Position numbers and translations under genes: made by a program. DNA of 64,000 nucleotides, from NCBI GenBank assembly GCA_963792175.1, contig CAWBVG010000039.1, forward strand, positions 248,001 through 312,000. The letters run 5' to 3'. Below the pieces are notes generated by a model that was given only the letters and a program-made list of their open reading frames with translations, made no database searches and was not told the origin of the DNA. Of the stretch, positions 38,033 through 47,403 are shown piece by piece (position 1 is the first letter of the stretch; each line of letters opens with the position of its first letter). The DNA is from CAWBVG01 sp963792175. GTDB taxonomy: Bacteria > Acidobacteriota > Vicinamibacteria > Vicinamibacterales > CAVVIG01.

Positions 38033-38065
38033 GGGTCAGACCCGGGTCAGACCCGGGTCTGACCC
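38033..38065. repeat. GGGTCAGACCC tandem with perfect 22-bp palindrome
   Basis: GGGTCAGACCC occurs twice in tandem (38033-38054) and then inverted as GGGTCTGACCC (38055-38065). The last two units form a perfect 22-bp palindrome just upstream of the sigma factor start. It resembles REP-type intergenic elements. Confidence 0.9.
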
Positions 38066-38165
38066 CGGGCTGCGATCTCGACGGCTTGACGCGAGGGCAG
38101 ATTCTGCGTACCGCCACCGCCAGTTCCAAAGCTGCGCGATGCGATGGTGCCGATGCGGGTCGTCC

Positions 38166-39163
38166 TTAGTGCGCGGCGACTGCGGTCTCGGCGTTCAGGG
38201 CGCGGCGCTTGTGGCCTTTCTTCATCTTGTGGTGAACCGCCGTCAGCACGTACGGCCGCCGCGGCCGGAGCCGCCGGCCGGTCAGCGTCACCGCCCTGGT
38301 GAACCGCGCTTCAATCTGCGGCAGCGCGGCGAGCACGACGTCGCCCACCACCTGGAGGCTGCGGGCGCTCACCGCATCCAAGGTGTCCTTCGCCGTGTGC
38401 CACGGCTCGTAGTCGAGGTCGATGATGTCGACCGATGGCACGCCGGCCGCCAGGAACGGCAGGTGATCGTCTTCGACGCGCGTCGATTCGGGCACGAAGT
38501 AGTTATCCAGCTCGAGCCGCTTGGCAGCGCCCCAGACCAGGTCGGTCAGCCACGGCGTGGAATTGGTGTCGCGCCTGACCACCAGATCGCGATCGCCGAT
38601 CATGTCGACGAGGACCATCGCCTTCAGCGTGGCGAGCGAGCCGTCGCGTCGCGCGGTCTCGACGTAATGGCGGCTGCCGTAGGTATTGTCGGTGCCCTGC
38701 CACTCCCACAGGCGCGCCTCTTCGCCGTCGAGGAACACGAGCTCGATCGTCATCGCATTCCGGCGCGCCTTGAGCACCCGCGCCATCTCGATCAGGAAGG
38801 CCGCGCTCGACCCGCCGTCGCTGGCGCCGACGAAGCGGAATTCGCGCGTCAGCTTGGTGTCGTAGTGGCCGGCGATGACGAGGCGATCCTTGTGGGTTCC
38901 GGGAATCGTGACGATCAGGTTCACCATGTGGACCCTGTCGATCGGCGTGCGCTCGTCCCACGCCTGCTCGACGACCCCGAGCCCCTCGGCCTCGAGCTTG
39001 CTCTTGATGTACTTCCGGGTCTGCTCGATGGCCGCCGATCCCGCCGGCCGCGGCCCGATCGCCACGAGCTGGCGCAGGTGCTCCCAGGCGCGACCCGAGT
39101 CGAATTTCGGCTGAGGCGCCGCGGCCTGCAGCGCCAACAGAACCGCGAACAGTGTCTGCAGCA

Positions 39164-39164
<1 letters not shown>
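38166..39164 (-). CDS. Secreted M28-family metallopeptidase / glutaminyl cyclase-like
   Basis: A signal peptide (MLQTLFAVLLALQAAAPQ) is followed by an M28 fold: LVIAGHYDTKLTREF, VGASDGGSSAAFLIE (zinc-ligand Asp), VFLDGEEARLWEW (catalytic Glu), DMIGDRDL and the late zinc His in STRVEDDHLPFLAAG. The order and spacing fit glutaminyl-peptide cyclotransferase-like M28 proteins, which cyclise N-terminal Gln, or aminopeptidases of the same family. The start (GTG 39167 or ATG 39164) overlaps the citrate synthase stop, so the two genes are co-transcribed. Confidence 0.88.
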
Positions 39165-40456
<1,292 letters not shown>

Positions 40457-40563
40457 ATTAAAAAGTTAAAAGTCAAAACTTAAAAGTTAAAAGGGGAAAC
40501 CAGAAGACACGGGTCGCTGTTGAGCATTTGCATTTGAGCTTTTAACTTTTCTCGTTTAATTTT
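40457..40563. repeat. AT-rich heptamer tract with inverted arms
   Basis: GTTAAAA, GTCAAAA, CTTAAAA and GTTAAAA follow each other with a seven-base period at 40,463-40,492. The inverse (CTTTTAACTTTTC) lies near 40,539-40,551, so the region can fold back. It separates the yacG-like gene from gltA and provides the last bases of the yacG-like gene. Confidence 0.85.
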
Positions 40564-40720
40564 TCACTTTCGTCCGGGTCGCTGAGCTTCTCTCCGCGAT
40601 CCGATAGTCCCCGTCAGCCCACTTCGCGAGGTCCTGAAGCTTACAGCGTTCGCTGCAGAAGGGGCGCCATGCGTGATCCACCGGATGTTTCCGGCAGAAC
40701 ACGCAGAGCGGCGGCGGCAT
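40556..40720 (-). CDS. yacG: YacG-type zinc-binding protein, 54 residues
   Basis: This gene is too short for the usual length cut-offs, but the sequence is clear: MPPPLCVFCRKHPVDHAW, then RPFCSERCKLQDLAKWADG, then DYRIAE. The four Cys (CxxC and CxxxC) form the zinc site of the YacG family, whose E. coli member binds DNA gyrase and inhibits it. The length fits. It reads from ATG 40720 to TAA 40556, upstream of citrate synthase on the same strand. The last five residues (TKVKN) are encoded by the AT-rich repeat, so the C-terminus may be altered from the ancestral one. Confidence 0.85.
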   Translation of the reverse strand: MPPPLCVFCRKHPVDHAWRPFCSERCKLQDLAKWADGDYRIAERSSATRTKVKN

Positions 40721-40801
40721 GCGCCTATTTTATGGGGAGTGGACGTTGTCGGACGTCGGAGCTCAGCGGGGATCCACCGTCGGCGCGATGATCGGGCGGC
40801 C

Positions 40802-40830
40802 TTGACACCATCACTCGGTAAGTTTATGCT
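40802..40830 (+). promoter_or_regulatory. Sigma-70-type promoter of the ArsR-SRPBCC operon
   Basis: TTGACA (40802-40807), a 17-base spacer and TATGCT (40825-40830) give a nearly perfect vegetative promoter. It drives the ArsR-type gene 33 bases downstream. Confidence 0.8.
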
Positions 40831-40835
40831 TACCG
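40816..40835. promoter_or_regulatory. ArsR-type operator over the -10 box
   Basis: CGGTAAG-TTTATG-CTTACCG has perfect 7-bp arms and covers the -10 element. A further CTTACC half-site lies at 40846-40851. This is a good autoregulatory operator for the downstream ArsR protein. Confidence 0.8.
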
Positions 40836-40862
40836 TTAGTGAATACTTACCAACATGCGCCG

Positions 40863-41174
40863 ATGGACGCTCAGCTGACAGCGCTGGGCGACGCCACCCG
40901 CCGGGCGATTCTCGAGCGTCTGCTCAACGGCCCTGTCGCGGTTGGTGAGCTCGCGCGCGAGTTTCCCATCAGCCGCCCGGCCATCTCGCAGCACCTGCGC
41001 GTCCTCAAGCGGGCCCATCTCGTGATCGATCAGCCGGTCGGCAACCGCCGGCTGTACGGATTGGACCCCGCGGGCATCGACGGCCTGCGCAGCTACTTCG
41101 AGAAGTTCTGGAGTCACGCGCTCGCCGCGTTCAAGAAGGCGGCGGAGGCACACCGTTCCGAGGAGGCAGAATGA
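40863..41174 (+). CDS. ArsR-family regulator (autorepressor of SRPBCC operon)
   Basis: A 103-residue winged-helix protein: LTALGDATRRAILERLLNGP, VGELAREFPISRPAISQHLR (recognition helix), HLVIDQPVGNRRLYGLDPAG (wing). It lacks the metal-binding Cys motif of true arsenic sensors. ArsR proteins of this kind are usually encoded with an SRPBCC-domain protein, as here, and repress the pair. ATG 40863 is the likely start; GTG 40839 would add eight residues. The stop overlaps the next start (ATGA). Confidence 0.9.
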   Translation: MDAQLTALGDATRRAILERLLNGPVAVGELAREFPISRPAISQHLRVLKRAHLVIDQPVGNRRLYGLDPAGIDGLRSYFEKFWSHALAAFKKAAEAHRSEEAE

Positions 41175-41660
41175 CGATCGTGACCAATGCACCCGTCGCT
41201 CCCGTTTTCAAGACGATTACCGTGCAACGTGAGTGTCGAGCGCGCCTTCGACGTGTTCACCGCCGGCTTCGACAGCTGGTGGCCGCGCTCCCACAACATC
41301 TCCCAGTCGCCGATGGAGAAGGCGCTGATCGAAACCTTCGTTGGCGGGCGCTGCTATCAGCGTTCGATCGATGGTTCGGAATGCGACTGGGGTCGGGTGA
41401 TCGTCTGGGAACCGCCGCATCGATTCGTTCTCGCATGGCAGTTGAACGCGGACTGGCAGTACGATCCGGACCTGGCGAAGGCGAGCGAGGTGGAAGTACG
41501 CTTCACGCCCGAGCCGGGCGGCGGGACGCGCGTCGATCTGGAGCATCGGTATTTCGAACGTCACGGCGTGCGCGGGATTGATATCCGCACCGGCGTCGAT
41601 TCACCTGGCGGGTGGGGCAGCCTGCTGGAGATGTTCCGCGACGTCGCAGAGAGGTCTTAG
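41171..41660 (+). CDS. SRPBCC (AHSA1-type) protein (frameshift near 41,230)
   Basis: After MTIVTNAPVAPVFKTITVQ the frame changes near 41,230. The AHSA1/START-like fold follows: VERAFDVFTAGFDSWWPRSH, FVGGRCYQRSIDGSE, WGRVIVWEPPHRFVLAWQ and RVDLEHRYFERHG. The fold has a hydrophobic pocket for a ligand or a client protein. It is regulated with its ArsR partner by the operator at 40,816. The ligand is unknown. Confidence 0.85.
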
Positions 41661-41719
41661 GTTATAACCTCCGGCGACGCGAGGATCGCGCCGCGGGGAC
41701 GGCGATGGTGGAGACGCAT

Positions 41720-42787
41720 ATGAAAGTGTTGCTGCTGATTGGCACACGAAAGGGCGGGTTCATCGCGACGTCCGACGCGGCGCGCGCGAGTTGGACGCTG
41801 GCCGGACCGTTTCTCAAAGGCTGCGAGGTCAATCACATCGCGCACATTGGGGGCGGCCGCCTGATGATGGCGGGCAAGAGCGGCTGGTTTGGACCGGCGC
41901 TGCAGGTGTCCGACGATGACGGCGCGAGCTGGCGCGACGCGGGCGCGATTCGATTCGCCGAAGGCCGCGACCATTCGGTCGAGCGGATCTGGTTCGTGCG
42001 GTCCGATCCGCGCGTGCCGGGCCGGCTCTATGCCGGCGTCGATCCCGGCGCGCTGTTCGTCAGCGACGATGGCGGTGGGGAGTGGCGGGAGATCGAGTCG
42101 CTCACGAATCATCCGACGCGCGCGAACTGGTCTCCCGGCGCCGGCGGCCTGATGGTGCACTCGATCGGGTTCGATGCCTCCAGGCCCTCGCGGCTGATCG
42201 TCGGCGTCTCGGCCGCAGGCGCGTTCCGCTCCGACGACGGCGGCGCCTCGTGGACGCCGAAGAACGCAGGCGTGCGCGCCGACTTTCTTCCAGACAAGTT
42301 CCCCGCGGTGGGGCAGTGCGTGCACCACATGGAGATGCACCCGCAGCGGCCGGAGGTGCTGTACCAGCAGAACCACTGCGGCGTCTATCGCAGCGACGAC
42401 GGCGGCGATTCGTGGAACGACATCTCGAATGGTTTGCCCTCGCGTTTCGGATTCCCGTTCGCCACCCTGCCGCACGATGGCGATACCGTGTTCGTCATCC
42501 CCGAAGAGAGCGACCAGGCGCGGATGACGGCGGACGCGCGATTCGGTATCTACCGCAGCCGCAATCGCGGCGAGTCGTGGGACCGGCTGACCAACGGGTT
42601 GCCGCAGTCAGGCGCGTATCTCAACGTGATGCGGATGGCGATGACGACCGATCCGCTCGACGCGCCGGGCGTCTACGTCGGTACTCAGGGCGGGCATGTG
42701 CTCGCGAGCCGCGACGGCGGCGACTCGTGGCAGGTGGTGTTCAATTGGCTGCCGCCGGTCTACTCGCTGGAAACCGCCGTGGTTTGA
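41720..42787 (+). CDS. BNR/YCF48-like beta-propeller protein
   Basis: The 355-residue protein has repeated Asp-box motifs: VSDDDGASWRDA, VSDDGGGEWREI, SDDGGASWTPKN, RSDDGGDSWNDI, SRNRGESWDRL and SRDGGDSWQVV. These mark a sialidase-like or YCF48-like propeller. No catalytic residues of a glycosidase are clear, and no signal peptide is seen, so it is probably a cytosolic or non-catalytic scaffold. The start 41720 follows a GGAG with good spacing; ATG 41705 is possible. It stands alone, 34 bases from a convergent gene. Confidence 0.82.
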   Translation: MKVLLLIGTRKGGFIATSDAARASWTLAGPFLKGCEVNHIAHIGGGRLMMAGKSGWFGPALQVSDDDGASWRDAGAIRFAEGRDHSVERIWFVRSDPRVPGRLYAGVDPGALFVSDDGGGEWREIESLTNHPTRANWSPGAGGLMVHSIGFDASRPSRLIVGVSAAGAFRSDDGGASWTPKNAGVRADFLPDKFPAVGQCVHHMEMHPQRPEVLYQQNHCGVYRSDDGGDSWNDISNGLPSRFGFPFATLPHDGDTVFVIPEESDQARMTADARFGIYRSRNRGESWDRLTNGLPQSGAYLNVMRMAMTTDPLDAPGVYVGTQGGHVLASRDGGDSWQVVFNWLPPVYSLETAVV

Positions 42788-42821
42788 TCGGTGCCGGGAT
42801 CGGATACGGATCGACCCGGGA

Positions 42822-43604
42822 TCAGCCCTTGACCACGGACAGCAATGGTTCGGGCGCTTTCTCGACCGGTTCGAGGAACGCCGCCACCTGCCGGCGCAAC
42901 TCGTCCTGAATGCGATCCACCGAGCGGCGCGCGTCGACCACGCGGAAATGGAACTCGTCGGCCATCGACGCGTATTCCTTCAGCACCCTGTTCTGATAGG
43001 TTCTGAAGCTGTCGTAGATGTCGTCGCCGTGCTTGAGATCCATCCCTGATTCCCAGAAATCCATCCCGCGCGACTCCAGGACGCGGCCGATCAGGGTCTT
43101 CACGTCGATGTTGAGATAGAACACCATGTGCGGCGCGATGGCGAAGCCGTACAGATTACGCAGCCACTGCCGGTCGACCCCGCGCACGCCGGCGCGCGCG
43201 AGCGCCGTGAAGATGTACCGATCCGAGAGCACGATGAAGCCCGCTTTCAGCGCCGGGATGATTTCCTTCTCCAGCCGATCGGCGAAGTCGGTCGCGTACA
43301 GCAGTACGAAGGTGAGCTTGTTCAGCGTGTTGCTCGACTTGGCGAGCTCGATGGTGGGTTGCATCAGCGGCGAGCGTGTCCACCCGGTCTCGATGACGCC
43401 ATATCCGCGCACTTCGAGCCACTCGCGGAGCAGCTGAATCTGCGTACTGCGGCCAACGCCGTCAGTTCCCTCGACCGCGATCAGCTTGCCGGGATAGTCG
43501 TTGATCGGCAGGTACGGAATGGAGCGGCCGTAGTACCTGCCGGCCACGCTGCTGCCGTTGGGTCCCGGTTCGCCGGCCTCCGGCGCGTTAGACGGACTCG
43601 TCAT
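42822..43604 (-). CDS. Thymidylate-kinase-like protein with Arg in Walker A
   Basis: The 260-residue protein shows the thymidylate-kinase fold: LIAVEGTDGVGRSTQIQLL, FVLLYATDFADRLEKEIIPA and the DRY region GFIVLSDRYIFTALARAG. In the P-loop the invariant Lys is replaced by Arg52 (GTDGVGRST). Proteins with this change usually lose or alter phosphate transfer. A Pro-rich N-terminal tail (residues 1-35) is extra. The start 43604 overlaps the upstream fusion gene, whose own kinase-like part has an intact P-loop. Paralogy and overlap suggest the two kinase-like proteins work together; they are unlikely to be the housekeeping dTMP kinase. Confidence 0.85.
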   Translation of the reverse strand: MTSPSNAPEAGEPGPNGSSVAGRYYGRSIPYLPINDYPGKLIAVEGTDGVGRSTQIQLLREWLEVRGYGVIETGWTRSPLMQPTIELAKSSNTLNKLTFVLLYATDFADRLEKEIIPALKAGFIVLSDRYIFTALARAGVRGVDRQWLRNLYGFAIAPHMVFYLNIDVKTLIGRVLESRGMDFWESGMDLKHGDDIYDSFRTYQNRVLKEYASMADEFHFRVVDARRSVDRIQDELRRQVAAFLEPVEKAPEPLLSVVKG

Positions 43605-45861
43605 TCGTGATCTCTCCCACGGCCACATCTCCCCGCCGCGACTGCACGAACGGGGCGATGAGCGTGCGCACAGTACGCTGTTGCTCGGTGATGCTGCCTC
43701 GCGCGTCGACGACATCCATGCCGAATTCGTCAACCAGGTGGTCGTACTCGTCCAGGACCTTGCCCTGGAACATCCGGAAGCTCTCGACGGGATTCGTGCT
43801 CCAGCCGAGATCCATCCCGGCCTCGTAGAACTTGAGCTTGACCCTTCGCGCCATCAATCGATCCACCGAGACGTCGATTGGAACGCGGAAGTACAAGGCG
43901 AGGTCGGGGCGCACCGCGAAGCTGTAGAGCTCGCGAACCCACTGCCGATCGACGCCGCGCGTGGCGTCGCGCGCGAACGCCGTGTAGGCGTAGCGATCCG
44001 CCAGGACGATCATGCCGGCTTTGAGCGGCGGGATGATCTTGTAGAGCAAGCGGTCAGCGAAGTCCGTGGCGTGCAGCAGGCTGAACGTCATCGGGGTCAG
44101 CGCGTTTTTTTTCTTTCCGGTCTTGGTCGCCGCCTTGGCGAGGGCGGACGAGTTCCATTCCGTGACGAACACGCGATGTCCTTCGGCGCTCAGCCACTTC
44201 GCCAACAGGCCCAGCTGTGTGGTTTTCCCGGACCCGTCGATCCCTTCGACGACGAACAGCTTGCCGGGTACTCGTGCGGTTGTGTCAGGTTGTTCAGCAT
44301 AGGAATGCGCGGCCGGCTCGGAAGCGATGCGGCCGACCTCGATGCGCAGGGGTTTTCCGGTCATCCGCTCGAACGGCGCGGCGTGGCGCGCGGCGGACCA
44401 CAACTCGAGCTCGACGTCGCCTGCCGCTCGCAGCTGCAGCAGGTCGTCGTCGCCGCGGTCGTGCAGCTCCAGCCCCATCACCGTCTGGGCGTGGCTGCGA
44501 TCCAGGCTTTCAGCGAGGCGAAGAATCGCGGCAAGCGTGCGCACGGTGCGGCGCGCGCGGCGCCGGAGATCGCCGAAGCCGTCGTGCCGCCGCTTCGGCG
44601 TCGCCTGGCGATGGTAGCGGGCAACCAGCGCAATCGTTTCGATCTCGTCCGGCTCGAAGCCGCGCAGGTCGCCGTTCTTGATCAAGTAGTACGAGTGTTT
44701 GTGGTGTCCTTCGTAGCTGATGTGCACACCCAGGTCGTGCAGGATCGCGGCGTACTCCAGCCACTCGCGCTCGCGGTCCGTGAGACCGTGAATCGCGCGC
44801 GTGTGATCGAAGAGTCCGACCGCCAGCCGCGCCACCTGCTGCGAGTGCTCGGGCCAGAAATGGCAGCGCTCGGCCAGCTCGAAGACGCTCCGCCGCCGGA
44901 CGTCGGGGTAGCGATCGGCCTGCGCGATCTCCTTGCGGTGGCGGGCCACGTAGTCGAGGACGAGTCCCTCGCGCAGGGACAGGTCGCAGAGCGTGATCTC
45001 GTCGGCGCCGAGACGGCGGAGAACCTGATCGAGCAGAATCGAGCCGGCCACCGCGAGGTCCGCGCGGCGTGGCTCGAGCCCCGGGACGCGCAGCCGCTTT
45101 TCGAGATCCAGCGCCACCAGCTCCTTGCGCGCGCGGCGCAGCGCCTTGGCGCTGATGCGCCGGCTGCGGAGCGGCGCGCCTTCGGCGAGCCCCTCGGCGG
45201 CCGAGGCCACCGCGCCGAGACTGAGAATGGTGCCCGACGTGCCGATGACCCGATCGAATCCGGCGCGCTTGACCTGATCGAGGTACTTGCCGATTTCCGC
45301 GTCGATGTGGCGCGTCAGTTTGCGTTCGTCACGGGCTTCCAGGGGATCCGTGCGGACGAATCGTTCGGTCAGCCGGATCACCCCGAGTTTGAAGCTGCGA
45401 CCGAGCTCGATGGCCGCTCCGGCCCCTCGCGTCACCTCGACGCTGCCGCCGCCGATGTCGATGACCACGGCGACGTCCCCGGACACGTTGACGCCGTACA
45501 CCGCGGCGAGATGGATGAGTCGCGCCTCTTCCGTACCGGAGATGACCCGGGGTCTTATGCCGGTCTGCTGGGTGACTGCCTGGAGAAACTCCCCGCCGTT
45601 TTCCGCCTCGCGAGTCGCGCTCGTGGCTACCGCAATCACCTCGTCAACGCGGTGCGATTCGGCCAGACGCCTGAATTTCGAGAGCACCTGGAGCGCGGCG
45701 TGCATGGCGTCCGGCGTGAGCTTGCGCCCGTCCAGTCCGCCGGCACCCAAACGGACCATTTCCTTTTCCCTGTCAATCACTTCGAAGGACAAGTCTGGGC
45801 GGACCTGGACCACGATCATGTGGACGGAATTCGTGCCGATGTCGATGGCGGCCAGGCGCAT
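43588..45861 (-). CDS. Ppx/GppA phosphatase - HD - thymidylate-kinase-like fusion
   Basis: One uninterrupted ORF of 757 residues. The N-terminal half is a Ppx/GppA (exopolyphosphatase / pppGpp phosphatase) with the ASKHA motifs AAIDIGTNSVHMIV, VATSATREAENGGEF and VVIDIGGGSVEVTRG. An HD-like part follows (YAAILHDLGVHISYEGHHKH). The C-terminal 220 residues (from about 535) are a thymidylate-kinase-like domain with an intact P-loop (VVEGIDGSGKTTQLG, Lys near residue 546) and IVLADRYAYTAFARD. I know of no common family with this fusion. The pairing suggests coupling of polyphosphate or guanosine-nucleotide breakdown with nucleotide phosphorylation. A CHAD gene starts on the other side of a short promoter region. 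Confidence 0.88.
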   Translation of the reverse strand: MRLAAIDIGTNSVHMIVVQVRPDLSFEVIDREKEMVRLGAGGLDGRKLTPDAMHAALQVLSKFRRLAESHRVDEVIAVATSATREAENGGEFLQAVTQQTGIRPRVISGTEEARLIHLAAVYGVNVSGDVAVVIDIGGGSVEVTRGAGAAIELGRSFKLGVIRLTERFVRTDPLEARDERKLTRHIDAEIGKYLDQVKRAGFDRVIGTSGTILSLGAVASAAEGLAEGAPLRSRRISAKALRRARKELVALDLEKRLRVPGLEPRRADLAVAGSILLDQVLRRLGADEITLCDLSLREGLVLDYVARHRKEIAQADRYPDVRRRSVFELAERCHFWPEHSQQVARLAVGLFDHTRAIHGLTDREREWLEYAAILHDLGVHISYEGHHKHSYYLIKNGDLRGFEPDEIETIALVARYHRQATPKRRHDGFGDLRRRARRTVRTLAAILRLAESLDRSHAQTVMGLELHDRGDDDLLQLRAAGDVELELWSAARHAAPFERMTGKPLRIEVGRIASEPAAHSYAEQPDTTARVPGKLFVVEGIDGSGKTTQLGLLAKWLSAEGHRVFVTEWNSSALAKAATKTGKKKNALTPMTFSLLHATDFADRLLYKIIPPLKAGMIVLADRYAYTAFARDATRGVDRQWVRELYSFAVRPDLALYFRVPIDVSVDRLMARRVKLKFYEAGMDLGWSTNPVESFRMFQGKVLDEYDHLVDEFGMDVVDARGSITEQQRTVRTLIAPFVQSRRGDVAVGEITNDESV

Positions 45862-45877
45862 GATCCGGTTCTCTAAC

Positions 45878-45883
45878 TATAAT
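45878..45883 (+). promoter_or_regulatory. TATAAT -10 box between the fusion gene and CHAD
   Basis: A perfect TATAAT lies in the 65 bases between the two divergent starts. It would overlap an ATG at 45882, which argues for the downstream Met at 45927 as the CHAD start. A clear -35 is not seen. Confidence 0.5.
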
Positions 45884-45926
45884 GAGGACGCCTCTCGGCG
45901 CCTACACCATCCGCGTTGACTCGATC

Positions 45927-46856
45927 ATGCCCGTGATTCGGCGGTCGGAACTGCTCAAAGCCAGACTCGATCGCTTCTCGCGCGTCCTTCAGGGCGTGGA
46001 GAAGGGCGATGTCACGGCGCTGCACCGCGCGCGCGTCGCGTCGCGGCGGCTCCGCGAGCTGCTGCCAGTCCTTCAGCTCGACCACGGCAACACGGTGAAG
46101 CTCAACCGGCGACTTCGCCGAGTGACCGCGCGACTCGGTACGGTTCGCGAACTGGATGTTCTGCACCTTCTGATTGACGAGCTGCACGTTTCGCGCCGCG
46201 TGCGCACCGGACCGATTGCGCGGGTTGGCGTCGCCATCTCGAAGCAGCGCGATGACGCGCGGAAGCGCCTGTTCCACCATTTGCCGGTCGACGAGTTGCG
46301 CCGCACCGCCCGAAAGCTCGACCGGCTCGTGGATGAGTTGGCGAAGCAGGAGGACGCCGCGGGAACTCCCTCGAGACGTGGGACTGGTACCGCGAAGTCC
46401 GGGTGGCGCTGGGCGATCGACGCGCGTGTCGCCAAGCGCGCGTCGCGGCTGCGCGCGGCGATCGACAAGGCCGGCGCGGTGTATCTGCCCGAACGTCTGC
46501 ACGACGTGCGGCTCGCGATCAAGAAGATGCGCTACGCCCTGGAGCTCGGCGCCGACGCGTCGGGCGCCAGGCGCGAGCCCGACCTGCGCGCGTTGACGCG
46601 CGGACAGGAGATCCTCGGCCGCATGCTCGATCTGCAGACGCTGATCGATCGCGTGCGCGATGTGCAGGCGGCGCTCACGCCACCCAGCCTCGGCGTCTGG
46701 CGCGACCTCGATGCCGTCGTCGAGTCGCTCGACGACGACTGCCGCCGGCTGCATGCGCGTTACATGCGGGCGCGGGTCTCGCTGCTCGCGATCGCCGACC
46801 GCCTTGTGCGCGGCCCGGCCGCCGAGAAGATCGCCACGTCGCGTCGCGTGAGCTAA
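45927..46856 (+). CDS. CHAD-domain protein (polyphosphate-binding)
   Basis: The protein is helical and very rich in Arg, His and Lys, as CHAD domains are. Two CHAD repeats are seen: ALHRARVASRRLRELLPVL near the start and RLHDVRLAIKKMRYALELG in the second half. CHAD domains are known to bind inorganic polyphosphate through basic side chains. It is divergent from the Ppx/GppA fusion and followed after three bases by SixA. The start 45927 is preferred over ATG 45882 because the latter falls in the -10 box. Confidence 0.9.
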   Translation: MPVIRRSELLKARLDRFSRVLQGVEKGDVTALHRARVASRRLRELLPVLQLDHGNTVKLNRRLRRVTARLGTVRELDVLHLLIDELHVSRRVRTGPIARVGVAISKQRDDARKRLFHHLPVDELRRTARKLDRLVDELAKQEDAAGTPSRRGTGTAKSGWRWAIDARVAKRASRLRAAIDKAGAVYLPERLHDVRLAIKKMRYALELGADASGARREPDLRALTRGQEILGRMLDLQTLIDRVRDVQAALTPPSLGVWRDLDAVVESLDDDCRRLHARYMRARVSLLAIADRLVRGPAAEKIATSRRVS

Positions 46857-46859
46857 TCG

Positions 46860-47369
46860 ATGGCCGCAGCCTACCAGCTGTTCCTCATCCGACACGGCGT
46901 CGCCGAAGAACGGGGTGACGCCTGGCCCGACGATGCCAAACGGCCGCTGAGCGAGGACGGGATTGAGCGCTTCCAGAAGTCGGCGCGCGGCCTGGCGCGG
47001 CTCGACGTCTGGATCGACGTCGTGCTGACCAGTCCGCTCGTGCGCGCGCGTCAGACCGCGGAAATCGTCGCGTCCGCGTTCGATCCGCGGCCGTCGATCA
47101 TCACCATCGAGTCGCTCGCACCCGGGGGCAGTTACGCGTCGCTCGTGGCCGACCTCGAGAAACACGGCCGCAAGACGCGCATCGCGCTCGTCGGACACGA
47201 GCCGGGTATTGGCGAACTCGGCGCCCGGCTGATCGGATCGCGCCATTCGTTCGAGTTCAAGAAGGGCGCCGTCTGTCGAATCGATGTCGACGAAATTCCT
47301 CCCGTGGGCCCCGGCGACCTGCGCTGGTTCCTCACCCCCAAGGCGATGGCGTCGATCAAGAAAAAATAG
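46860..47369 (+). CDS. sixA: SixA-type phosphohistidine phosphatase
   Basis: A 169-residue histidine phosphatase with the RHG motif (LFLIRHGVAEERGD, catalytic His12), SPLVRARQTAEIV and the second catalytic His in IALVGHEPGIGEL. SixA removes phosphate from phosphohistidine, for example of histidine-phosphotransfer domains. It is three bases downstream of the CHAD gene, so the two are co-transcribed. CHAD-SixA pairs occur in other bacteria, probably in polyphosphate or phosphohistidine control. Confidence 0.92.
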   Translation: MAAAYQLFLIRHGVAEERGDAWPDDAKRPLSEDGIERFQKSARGLARLDVWIDVVLTSPLVRARQTAEIVASAFDPRPSIITIESLAPGGSYASLVADLEKHGRKTRIALVGHEPGIGELGARLIGSRHSFEFKKGAVCRIDVDEIPPVGPGDLRWFLTPKAMASIKKK

Positions 47370-47403
47370 CCGCCTCCGCGCCGGCGTTCCGGCGAGCCAG
47401 GGG

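Noticed and set aside
40863..41174. Arsenic sensor ArsR at 40.9 kb
   Set aside because: The Cys metal motif is missing and the partner is an SRPBCC protein, unlike the true arsR at 59.0 kb.
42822..43604. Housekeeping dTMP kinase
   Set aside because: The P-loop Lys is Arg and the gene is linked to a Ppx fusion, so the housekeeping role is unlikely.
43558..45876. Long open frame on the plus strand (772 codons)
   Set aside because: It mirrors the Ppx/kinase fusion gene, which has clear domains on the other strand.
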